A stretch of 20,392 bases of DNA from Bacillota bacterium (GTDB lineage Bacteria > Bacillota > Clostridia > Oscillospirales > Acutalibacteraceae). Below the pieces are notes generated by a model, which was not told the origin of the DNA, did no database searches, and saw only the letters and a program-made list of their open reading frames with translations. The DNA lies in NCBI GenBank assembly GCA_029007015.1, contig JAQXHB010000079.1, positions 1-20,392 of the forward strand, read 5' to 3'. How positions within the stretch are numbered: position 1 is the first letter of the stretch; each line of letters opens with the position of its first letter. Of this stretch, positions 7,802 to 13,912 are shown in pieces. Both the position numbers and the translations under genes were made by a program.

Positions 7802-8534
7802 TAAAAGAGTAAACGATTCTGCCAACCGTGTGGTCGGCCCTGATTCACCCTTTGCCGTTCAAGAGGCATACAGCATTGCCAGTTTCAACATCAAGAGCAC
7901 CGTTGTCGGCATCAGCGGGTGCAAGATAATTGCCGTAGTAAGCGCCAACCCAATGGACGGCAAAAGCACCACCTGCATCAACTTGGCCATATCCACGGCC
8001 AAGACCAATGCCAAAGTTTTGGTCATCGACGCAGATATGCGCCGGCCCTCTATACACAAATATCTCAATATCGAGAATAACATCGGACTGAGTAATGTGC
8101 TCACCGGATTCACCAACCTTGACGAGGCCATTCAGAACACCTCTCACGGCATTTCCTGCCTGACCGCAGGTCAACTCCCGAACAGTCCGATTGAGTTGCT
8201 TATGAACGGCCTGATGAACGAACTGCTGGAGTTGTTGAGCAAGCACTACGACTACATTTTCATCGACACGCCGCCCCTCCCGATGATAAGCGATGCGCTG
8301 TCCCTGTCCGAGATGGTGACCGGATACATCGTCACGGTGCGCTACGAGAACACGCTGATAAAAATGTTAGACAAGGCAATTGACACTCTCAAATTGGCCA
8401 ACGCCCGCATACTCGGCATTGTAGTTAACGACTCGGCCTATCACAGCAAGTCGGAATACAGCAAGCACTACTACTCAAAGCACTCGGGCTATTACGGATA
8501 TGAGTATAAATCAAGCAAGGACGAGCAGGAGTAA
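7791..8534 (+). CDS. BY-family protein tyrosine kinase (CpsD/EpsB-like)
   Basis: A 247-residue cytoplasmic BY-kinase that autophosphorylates on a C-terminal tyrosine cluster and controls capsule or exopolysaccharide export together with its membrane adaptor. Visible: Walker A SANPMDGKST (51-60), Walker A' VLVIDADMRRP (76-86), Walker B YIFIDTPP (155-162) and a tyrosine-rich tail with Y217, Y223, Y227, Y228, Y234, Y235, Y237 and Y239. The Walker A loop has Met and Asp where the family usually has Gly and Glu. GTG 7791 is preferred over ATG 7782 because GAGGAGG (7775-7781) lies 9 bases before it. The start overlaps the adaptor gene. Likely the last gene of the operon that begins with DegV. Confidence 0.92.
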   Translation: MKNNKRVNDSANRVVGPDSPFAVQEAYSIASFNIKSTVVGISGCKIIAVVSANPMDGKSTTCINLAISTAKTNAKVLVIDADMRRPSIHKYLNIENNIGLSNVLTGFTNLDEAIQNTSHGISCLTAGQLPNSPIELLMNGLMNELLELLSKHYDYIFIDTPPLPMISDALSLSEMVTGYIVTVRYENTLIKMLDKAIDTLKLANARILGIVVNDSAYHSKSEYSKHYYSKHSGYYGYEYKSSKDEQE

Positions 8535-8550
8535 TTATTTATCAAGGCAC

Positions 8551-8597
8551 AAACCGGCGCAGAGGCTGCAAAGACCTCTCTGCCGGTTTTTATTTTT
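8551..8597 (+). terminator. Terminator after the BY-kinase gene
   Basis: AAACCGGC (8551-8558) pairs with GCCGGTTT (8582-8589). The stem continues through a small internal loop into AGAGG/CCTCT and is followed by a T-rich tract with one A. It separates the kinase operon from the tyrS leader. Confidence 0.8.
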
Positions 8598-8622
8598 GCT
8601 CACAGGGGGGCGCAAAAAGTGC

Positions 8623-8651
8623 TTTACAACCGATGCCGGTTGTGCTATAAT
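8623..8651 (+). promoter_or_regulatory. tyrS promoter with inverted repeat in the spacer
   Basis: TTTACA (8623-8628), a 17-base spacer and a consensus TATAAT (8646-8651). The predicted start is near 8658. A perfect inverted repeat, ACAACCG (8626-8632) and CGGTTGT (8637-8643), fills the spacer. It could be an operator or chance; the T-box alone would explain tyrosine control. Confidence 0.75.
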
Positions 8652-8657
8652 GTTTGC

Positions 8658-8919
8658 GTTAACGCGACGATGTGGACAAGTAACCGCTTATGACGTCCGA
8701 CAGAGAACGGCCGGTTGGTGCAAGGCCGAGGGGCAATTTGCGGCCAATACACCACTGAGCGGCGGCCTGAACAGCAGTAGGGCTTGACGGGAGCGCCCGA
8801 TACAGCGCATGGGTGCCGCACGGCACTCACCGAGGGGATGTGCCGCGAGGGCATCCCGATTCAGAGGTGGTACCGCAGGTGTAACTTGCCCTCTGCGCTG
8901 TTCGGCGCAGAGGTTTTTT
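8658..8919 (+). promoter_or_regulatory. Tyrosine-specific T-box riboswitch
   Basis: The leader of tyrS. The T-box sequence AGGTGGTACCGC is at 8865-8876, with TGGT (8868-8871) able to pair with the tRNA 3' end carrying discriminator A. In Stem I, GTGG (8672-8675) pairs with CCAC (8752-8755) and CCGC (8684-8687) with GCGG (8740-8743). This leaves a specifier loop with AGTA on one side and TAC (8748-8750), a tyrosine codon, on the other. CAGAGG (8862-8867) can pair with CCTCTG (8890-8895) to form the antiterminator, which excludes the terminator at 8890-8919. Uncharged tRNA-Tyr is therefore expected to switch on tyrS. The class is certain; the base pairing was worked out by eye. Confidence 0.93.
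8890..8919 (+). terminator. T-box-controlled terminator
   Basis: A perfect nine-pair stem, CCTCTGCGC (8890-8898) with GCGCAGAGG (8905-8913), a 6-base loop and six T. Its 5' arm is shared with the antiterminator. Confidence 0.92.
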
Positions 8920-8939
8920 ATATTTAAGGAGTTGAAAAT

Positions 8940-10166
8940 ATGCAAATATACGAGGAACTGGTAGCGCGCGGCCTCATCGCGCAAACCACAAACGAAAAGG
9001 AAATACGCCAACTTATCAACAACGGCGGAGCAAAGTTTTACATCGGATTTGACCCGACTGCCGACTCACTGCATGTCGGTCACTTCATGGCGCTGTGCCT
9101 GATGAAGCGCTTGCAGATGGCCGGAAACAAGCCGGTCGTGCTCATCGGCGGCGGCACCGGCATGGTTGGTGACCCCTCAGGCCGCTCCGACATGCGCAAA
9201 ATGCTGACCGTCGAGGACATTGAGCACAACTGCAACTGCTTCAAAAAGCAGATGGAGCGGTTTATTGAGTTTGGCGAGGACAAGGCTATCATGGTCAACA
9301 ACGCCGACTGGCTGATGAAACTCAACTACATCGAGTTACTGCGCGATGTGGGTGCGTGCTTCTCGGTCAACAACATGCTCCGCGCCGAGTGCTACAAGCA
9401 GCGCATGGAAAAGGGGCTGAGTTTCCTTGAATTTAACTACATGATAATGCAGTCATACGACTTTTTGTACCTGCACAACCACTACGGATGCAATATGCAG
9501 TTCGGCGGCGACGACCAGTGGAGCAACATGCTCTTCGGCGCCGACCTTATCAGGCGCAAAACGGGCGATGACGCATACGCCATGACCATCACCTTGCTGA
9601 TGAACAGCGAGGGCAAAAAAATGGGCAAAACCGCTAACGGCGCCGTTTGGCTTGACCCCAACAAGACCTCACCTTTCGAATTCTACCAATACTGGCGCAA
9701 TGTCGATGATGCCGATGTAATGAAGTGCATCAAGATGCTCACCTTCCTGCCGATGGAGCAGATTGAGGAGATGGGCGCGTGGGACGACAGCCGAATCAAC
9801 GAGAAAAAGGAAATTTTGGCTTACCAACTTACCGCGCTGGTTCACGGCAATGACGAGGCCGACAAGGCGCAAACGGCAGCGCGTGCCCTGTTCAGCGGCG
9901 ATGGCGACGACAGCAGCATGCCCTCCACCGCGCTCGACGGCAGCGACCTGACCGACGGACAAATCGGCATAATCGATCTGCTCATCAAGTGCGAACTGTT
10001 GCCGAGCCGCAGTGAGGCGCGCCGCCTGATAATTCAGGGCGGTGTCAGTGTTAACGGCGACAAGGTCACCTCGCCCGACGCGACCTTTGGCGCCGATATG
10101 CTGGCCGACGGGCTCAAGATTAAAAAGGGCAAAAAAGTATTTCACAAGGCCGTGCTCAAACAGTAA
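8940..10166 (+). CDS. tyrS: Tyrosyl-tRNA synthetase
   Basis: A 408-residue class I synthetase that charges tRNA-Tyr. It shows YIGFDPTADSLHVGHF (34-49) with the HIGH-type motif HVGH (45-48), the tyrosine-pocket stretches QSYDFLYL and QFGGDDQW, the KMSKS-type motif KMGKT (227-231), and a C-terminal S4 RNA-binding domain from about 345 (LPSRSEARRLIIQGG). Length is normal for the bacterial TyrS with an S4 domain. AAGGAG (8926-8931) lies 8 bases before the ATG. Expression is controlled by the tyrosine T-box directly upstream. Monocistronic as far as can be seen. Confidence 0.98.
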   Translation: MQIYEELVARGLIAQTTNEKEIRQLINNGGAKFYIGFDPTADSLHVGHFMALCLMKRLQMAGNKPVVLIGGGTGMVGDPSGRSDMRKMLTVEDIEHNCNCFKKQMERFIEFGEDKAIMVNNADWLMKLNYIELLRDVGACFSVNNMLRAECYKQRMEKGLSFLEFNYMIMQSYDFLYLHNHYGCNMQFGGDDQWSNMLFGADLIRRKTGDDAYAMTITLLMNSEGKKMGKTANGAVWLDPNKTSPFEFYQYWRNVDDADVMKCIKMLTFLPMEQIEEMGAWDDSRINEKKEILAYQLTALVHGNDEADKAQTAARALFSGDGDDSSMPSTALDGSDLTDGQIGIIDLLIKCELLPSRSEARRLIIQGGVSVNGDKVTSPDATFGADMLADGLKIKKGKKVFHKAVLKQ

Positions 10167-10284
10167 TTTGCCCGCGCAAATCAAATAAGGCTCAAAAACA
10201 TCACTGCCATGCGGGCATTATCAAAAGATAGTAAAAGCGGCATTTGATTAGCACTATTTTTGAAATAGGCACTCTTTTACAGTC

Positions 10285-10330
10285 AATGAACCCACTATGT
10301 CTTTTCGAGCAGACATAGCGGGTTCATTTT
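10285..10330 (+). terminator. Long hairpin, probable tyrS terminator
   Basis: AATGAACCC-A-CTATGTCT (10285-10302) pairs with AGACATAG-C-GGGTTCATT with a single mismatch, an 18-position stem followed by four T. It lies about 120 bases after the tyrS stop, which is distant for a terminator. The minus-strand side lacks a clear T run. Confidence 0.6.
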
Positions 10331-10408
10331 AGATATCGGTTTTCTGTTCTCATCAATATATAATCAATGCTATCATTATAATAGTCTGCGAGCACAGTTA
10401 AACTTTCG

Positions 10409-10462
10409 GTTGGCGGAATGGTGTTTTACGGCGGTTTTATCGGCGGTGCGGTTGCCTTGCTT
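10409..10462 (+). pseudogene. Lgt-like coding remnant
   Basis: In one plus-strand frame the bases encode VGGMVFYGGFIGGAVALL. This resembles the GG-x-VFYGG-x-IGG core of prolipoprotein diacylglyceryl transferases (Lgt) of some Clostridia. The frame has a stop at 10382-10384 and no family-like sequence on either side, so this would be only an 18-residue scrap. Its GC-rich bases contrast with the AT-rich flank. It ends close to the stop codon of the foreign-looking glucosidase gene, as if lgt had been replaced or deleted. A chance match is possible. Confidence 0.35.
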
Positions 10463-10477
10463 AATTCATATACGGGC

Positions 10478-12076
10478 TTATATATCACCGTATACTGCAG
10501 CCTCATACGGTCTGAACAATTCGGAAAAGCCTTTTCTGTCAGAGTAATTACCGAGCAACAGTTTTCCCTCTCGGCTCGGCAGAGCAATTTGCGATGGGCG
10601 CTCAAAGTTGCATATAACGGTTACGGTTTTCCCCTCATATGTTCTTGTAAAGGCAAAATAATTGTCTTGGGGCTTTGATAAAACCTCAAAATCACCGAAC
10701 AGTATTTCGGGTGAGTTTTTTCTGAGTGCAATCAGATCTTTATAGTACTTAAATACCGATTTTTGCGAAAGCATATCCCTTTCAAGATTTATCTCATTAA
10801 AGCGGCTGTTCAGCGGAATCCACGGCTCGGCAGTTGAAAATCCTGCGTATTTGCCGCCGTTCCATGAAAACGGGTGTCTTTCATTGTCGCGGCTTCCGAA
10901 ATTTATCATTTCAAGTGCCTTTTCCTCGCCATACTGCTCGGAAAAAATCTTATAAAGATTAAGGCTTTCAACATCTCTGAAATGGTCAATTGAATCATAG
11001 TGCGACGAGGCAGTGCCTATCTCCTGTCCCTGATAAATAAATGGTATTCCGCGCAGGGTATAAAACATTGTCGCAATTAAGCAGGCGCTTTCATAACGCA
11101 GTTCCCGGTCGTTGCCGATTCTCGAAATAAAGGGCGAATGGTCATGATTATCGGAAAACAGCGTATAAAGCAAATCATTATCATAGCAAAGTTTTTGCCA
11201 TTTGATAAGAATATCCCTTACCGACTTAAGGCTGTCATTTTTCGGTACAAATTTGCTTTCTCTGCCGCAATCTATATGATCAAACTGGAAAAGCGTAGTA
11301 AGTTCTTTTCTTTCCTCTTTTGCGTGGCGGCAGAACTCCTCGATATCCTCCGCCCAGCACTCACCAACCGTAAACAGTTTTTCCGTTTCGTGCCGCCCAA
11401 AAAGTGCGTTAATATACTTATGTAAATTAGGGCCAAAGCAATTTCTTCCGTTTTCAAAATCTTTTGAAATCTGGTCGATTACGTCGCACCTGAAGCCGTC
11501 AACGCCAAGCGCTGTCCAATAATCCACAACCTTTTGCATTTCCTCGACAACCTTCGGATTGTCCCAATTAAGGTCTGCCTGCGAGACAGCGTACGAGTGA
11601 AGATAGTACTGATTTCGCTCCGCGCAGTATTCCCATGCGCTTCCGCCGAATTCGGACTTCCAATCATTAGCCGGCTCATCAAACCAATAATAAAAATCGC
11701 TGTAATAATTGTCCTTCGATTTCTTTGATTCAATAAACCATTTGTGCTGTGTTGAGGTATGATTGGGCACTAAGTCCATAATAATTTTTATTTCTCGGCG
11801 GTGGGCCTCGGAAATAAGTTCTTTAATATCATCAAGGGTTCCAAATTCATCCATAATGTCGTAATAGTCCGAAATATCGTAACCGTTATCGTCGTTAGGG
11901 CTTTTATAGCAGGGGCAAATCCAGATTGCGTTAATACCCAACTCATTTAAATATTCGAGCTTTTCAATAATACCGCGAATATCACCGATACCATCACCGT
12001 TAGAATCGTTAAAACTGCGCGGATAGATTTGATAAACTATCATTTGAGCAAACTGTTTGTACTTTTCTGAAAGCAT
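10478..12076 (-). CDS. GH13 oligo-1,6-glucosidase/alpha-glucosidase
   Basis: A 532-residue cytoplasmic GH13_31-type enzyme. It shows YQIYPRSF (15-22), a calcium-binding-type loop DSNGDGIGD (24-32), DLVPNH (101-106), GVDGFRCDVI (191-200) with nucleophile D198, GECW (238-241) with acid/base E239, and NHD (310-312). The residue after the nucleophile is Val (V199); in this family Val there favours alpha-1,6 bonds (isomaltose type) and Thr favours alpha-1,4. The ATG at 12076 has AGGAGG 7 bases upstream and a near-consensus promoter. The gene is clearly more AT-rich (sampled lines about 28-45% GC) than its neighbours (about 55-60%), suggesting horizontal transfer. It stands alone, with no transporter or regulator beside it. 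Confidence 0.92.
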   Translation of the reverse strand: MLSEKYKQFAQMIVYQIYPRSFNDSNGDGIGDIRGIIEKLEYLNELGINAIWICPCYKSPNDDNGYDISDYYDIMDEFGTLDDIKELISEAHRREIKIIMDLVPNHTSTQHKWFIESKKSKDNYYSDFYYWFDEPANDWKSEFGGSAWEYCAERNQYYLHSYAVSQADLNWDNPKVVEEMQKVVDYWTALGVDGFRCDVIDQISKDFENGRNCFGPNLHKYINALFGRHETEKLFTVGECWAEDIEEFCRHAKEERKELTTLFQFDHIDCGRESKFVPKNDSLKSVRDILIKWQKLCYDNDLLYTLFSDNHDHSPFISRIGNDRELRYESACLIATMFYTLRGIPFIYQGQEIGTASSHYDSIDHFRDVESLNLYKIFSEQYGEEKALEMINFGSRDNERHPFSWNGGKYAGFSTAEPWIPLNSRFNEINLERDMLSQKSVFKYYKDLIALRKNSPEILFGDFEVLSKPQDNYFAFTRTYEGKTVTVICNFERPSQIALPSREGKLLLGNYSDRKGFSELFRPYEAAVYGDI

Positions 12077-12148
12077 ATTCTGTCCTCCTGCTACCTGCTA
12101 ATCTGTTGCGGTATATTATACAATAAATCGAAAAAGTTTGTACCAAGC

Positions 12149-12177
12149 ATGATAGCACAACTACCGTTTGTTGTCAA
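12149..12177 (-). promoter_or_regulatory. Promoter of the GH13 glucosidase gene
   Basis: On the minus strand a perfect TTGACA (12177-12172), a 17-base spacer and TATCAT (12154-12149). The predicted start is near 12142, giving a leader of about 65 bases. A second TATAAT (12120-12115) lies in the leader without a good -35 box. Confidence 0.65.
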
Positions 12178-12226
12178 GGTTGGCGCTGTAAATCAGAGAT
12201 ACATCTATTGCATCATAAAAGCGCTG

Positions 12227-12253
12227 AAAGCACGGTGTTTTACCGTGCTTTTT
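12227..12253 (+). terminator. Hairpin with T run (first of a pair)
   Basis: AAAGCACGGT (12227-12236) and ACCGTGCTTT (12242-12251) form a perfect 10-pair stem with a 5-base loop and end in a T run on the plus strand. No plus-strand gene ends just before it. It may act in either direction, for instance to insulate the upstream region of the glucosidase gene. Confidence 0.6.
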
Positions 12254-12258
12254 CCGAC

Positions 12259-12296
12259 AAACGGAGGGCGACTCGTGAGAGTCGCCCTCCGTTTTA
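12259..12296. terminator. Perfect 16-pair hairpin (second of a pair)
   Basis: AAACGGAGGGCGACTC (12259-12274) pairs perfectly with GAGTCGCCCTCCGTTT (12279-12294) around the loop GTGA, followed by TTTTAATT on the plus strand. On the minus strand it lies about 30 bases after the stop codon of the exported-protein gene (12325) and probably ends that transcript, although the T run there is short. Confidence 0.7.
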
Positions 12297-12324
12297 ATTG
12301 AAAATATTGCACTGCGCCGACTTT

Positions 12325-12993
12325 TTAAGCGGCATTGTCCTCGCAGATGACCGCGCTGACAATGTTGTAGCCAAAGCGGCTGTCGGCGTTTTTCGCCAGC
12401 ACTGTTTCGGCGTGCAGTGTCTGAACATCGTCGTCGGAGTAGGTCACCGTCATGACGGTGCTGACCTTGAGCGTGCCGTCGGCCAAACGATGGGTGCCGG
12501 TGATGGAGTGCTCGATGACGGCGTAGCCGTGAGGCAAAATGGGATAGTATCCCTCGGGCGCCTCAAGCCCGTCATAGTGCAGTACCGATGGGTCAATGGT
12601 TATACCGTACAGGTCGTGTATATAGTCATTGACAGTGTCTTGCTTTATAATCAGCGACTGCTCGCCGTCCTCTGCCATATCGAGCAGGGTAACGCACACC
12701 TCCTCAATCAACTCGGCCGACGCGACCACTTCGCCATCAAAGACGCGGTTGCCCTGAACAGCGGCCAACAGCGCTGAGTAATCGGTGACCTCGTACTCAT
12801 TATCGCTGTGAGGTGTGGTGCGCGAAACCTCGCGCGAGGCGGTGTCGCCGGCCGTTTGAGCGGTGGTGCGAGAGGTCTGAATGTGCGACAGGTCATCAAC
12901 GGCGCTGTCACGGGTGCCGACGGCGGCCGCAACGGCACATACCGACAAAACCAGTATGACTGCCAGTGTATATGCCGTAAATTTTCGCTTCAT
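12325..12993 (-). CDS. Exported protein of unknown function
   Basis: A 222-residue protein I do not recognise. The N-terminus has a signal-peptide pattern: MKRKF, a hydrophobic core to about residue 22, and a plausible cut after AVAAA. A Ser/Thr-rich linker (about 36-65) leads to a mixed alpha/beta domain (about 66-220) with the conserved-looking stretches LPHGYAVIEHSI and LKVSTVMTVTYSDDDVQ. It should be exported or anchored by an uncleaved helix. The cysteine in LSVC is not a proper lipobox because Val precedes it. GGGAG lies about 9 bases before the ATG. It is divergent from the sporulation cluster at 13215, and the intergenic space between them holds several palindromes. Function is not assigned. 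Confidence 0.8.
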   Translation of the reverse strand: MKRKFTAYTLAVILVLSVCAVAAAVGTRDSAVDDLSHIQTSRTTAQTAGDTASREVSRTTPHSDNEYEVTDYSALLAAVQGNRVFDGEVVASAELIEEVCVTLLDMAEDGEQSLIIKQDTVNDYIHDLYGITIDPSVLHYDGLEAPEGYYPILPHGYAVIEHSITGTHRLADGTLKVSTVMTVTYSDDDVQTLHAETVLAKNADSRFGYNIVSAVICEDNAA

Positions 12994-13010
12994 GTCGGTG
13001 CACTCCCATA

Positions 13011-13090
13011 GTTAACTTATCGTTATTAACAGTATAAACCGATACTCTCAAAAAGTCCTCTCAAGTTAATAACAATTTGGTCGCAAATTG
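13011..13090. repeat. Palindrome-rich AT intergenic region
   Basis: GTTATTAAC (13022-13030) and its exact inverse GTTAATAAC (13065-13073) flank 34 bases; GTTAAC is at 13011-13016; CAATTT (13073-13078) faces AAATTG (13085-13090). They lie between two divergent genes and could be operators or a cruciform. No family of regulator can be named. Confidence 0.4.
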
Positions 13091-13154
13091 ATTACAAAAA
13101 ATAACAAATTGAAATCTTTTAGGTAAAATTTGTACAGGCGGCGGTGGAATTATC

Positions 13155-13182
13155 TTGCCGCCTGCGTGGTATATATTATATG
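13155..13182 (+). promoter_or_regulatory. Possible promoter of the spore-envelope cluster
   Basis: TTGCCG (13155-13160), a 16-base spacer and TATATG (13177-13182): a modest SigA-like match, 33 bases before the ATG at 13215. CAGGCGGC (13135-13142) and GCCGCCTG (13157-13164) form an inverted repeat that covers the -35 box. A sporulation sigma factor (SigE or SigK) might be used instead; I could not fix such a site by eye. Confidence 0.35.
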
Positions 13183-13214
13183 AAGCCTGATTATTTACAG
13201 AAAGGGTGCATCAT

Positions 13215-13901
13215 ATGAACGGCAATAATGATGATTTGCAGTCAATGATAGAAAAATACAAGCGCGAAATGATGCGTTATTCGGCCAGCCGTGCGGCGAC
13301 CGAGCGCAAGCCGCAGCCCGAGCCGAAACCGGTTGAATCGACACCGCCGGTAGATCAGCCGGAGCCGCCTCAGCCGGTCGAGATTGCTCCGCCGAGCAGT
13401 CAGCCGGAAATAATTCAGCCGGAGCCGCTCGACGACCCGGAGCCGGTTACTGCGCCGCCTCCGGTTATCACCACCCGCCCCTACGGCAGTGCTGAGGGGA
13501 CGGGTGACCCCATTGACGACACCGGACGGATGCGTGTCCGTGTGGTCACCGGCGACTCGTCGGTTCCGCTGCCGTCGGCATCGGTGGTGGTCACACGCCA
13601 AACACCTGACGGCGAGGAACTGATACGCATACTGACCACCGACAACGACGGGCTGACCCCCGAAATCGAACTGCCTACATACAACCGGCTTGAATCGGAG
13701 TCGCCCGATAACGAGGGTGCCAAATTTACTATATACAACATTTATACCGAGTACAGCGGATACCTGCCGGCCAAGAGCATCGGCGTGCCGATTTTCGGTG
13801 GCGTGACCAGCGTACAGACATTTGAAATGGTGCCGACGCCGGAGTTTTACAGCGGCGACAGCGTTAGCACAGCGGAAAACAGCGAGCCGCAGGATTTGTG
13901 A
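13215..13901 (+). CDS. Proline-rich protein with transthyretin/Cna-B-like domain
   Basis: A 228-residue protein without signal peptide. Residues 1-30 are charged and helical. A proline-rich linker (about 32-85) is encoded partly by repeats; the 14-mer TCAGCCGGAGCCGC occurs at 13355 and exactly 60 bases later. A beta-sandwich domain (about 104-210) follows, with the pattern VRVVTGDSSVPLPSASVVV, then TTDNDGLTPEIELP, then EYSGYLPA, as in carboxypeptidase-regulatory/transthyretin-like folds. In many Clostridia I recall this domain at the N-terminus of SleC-like SpoIID/peptidoglycan-binding proteins; here it is a separate gene directly before that protein. AAAGGG (13201-13206) lies 8 bases before the ATG. 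Its role is inferred to be a pro-domain, chaperone or targeting partner. Confidence 0.8.
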   Translation: MNGNNDDLQSMIEKYKREMMRYSASRAATERKPQPEPKPVESTPPVDQPEPPQPVEIAPPSSQPEIIQPEPLDDPEPVTAPPPVITTRPYGSAEGTGDPIDDTGRMRVRVVTGDSSVPLPSASVVVTRQTPDGEELIRILTTDNDGLTPEIELPTYNRLESESPDNEGAKFTIYNIYTEYSGYLPAKSIGVPIFGGVTSVQTFEMVPTPEFYSGDSVSTAENSEPQDL

Positions 13902-13912
13902 GGTGAACGGCA

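Larger units (their letters stand above)
10167..10477. other. Intergenic stretch after tyrS
   Basis: About 310 bases between tyrS and the end of the minus-strand glucosidase gene. It holds an AT-rich tail with small hairpins, the strong hairpin at 10285-10330, an AT-rich section, and a GC-rich Lgt-like coding scrap at 10409-10462. I see no complete gene or RNA gene in it. Confidence 0.5.

Noticed and set aside
8500..8787. An open frame covering the kinase end and the T-box leader
   Set aside because: It runs through a terminator, a promoter and the structured T-box RNA and has no coding character.
10418..10678. A plus-strand frame of 86 codons starting in the Lgt-like scrap
   Set aside because: Only the first dozen codons look like Lgt; the rest is antisense to the glucosidase gene.
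12214..12228. A CcpA catabolite-response (cre) site upstream of the glucosidase promoter
   Set aside because: AAAGCGCT matches the core, but the outer G and C of the consensus are missing and the site lies far upstream of the -35 box.
12925..12993. Lipoprotein lipobox in the exported protein
   Set aside because: The residue before the cysteine in LSVC is Val, not Gly, Ala or Ser, and the hydrophobic stretch continues past it.
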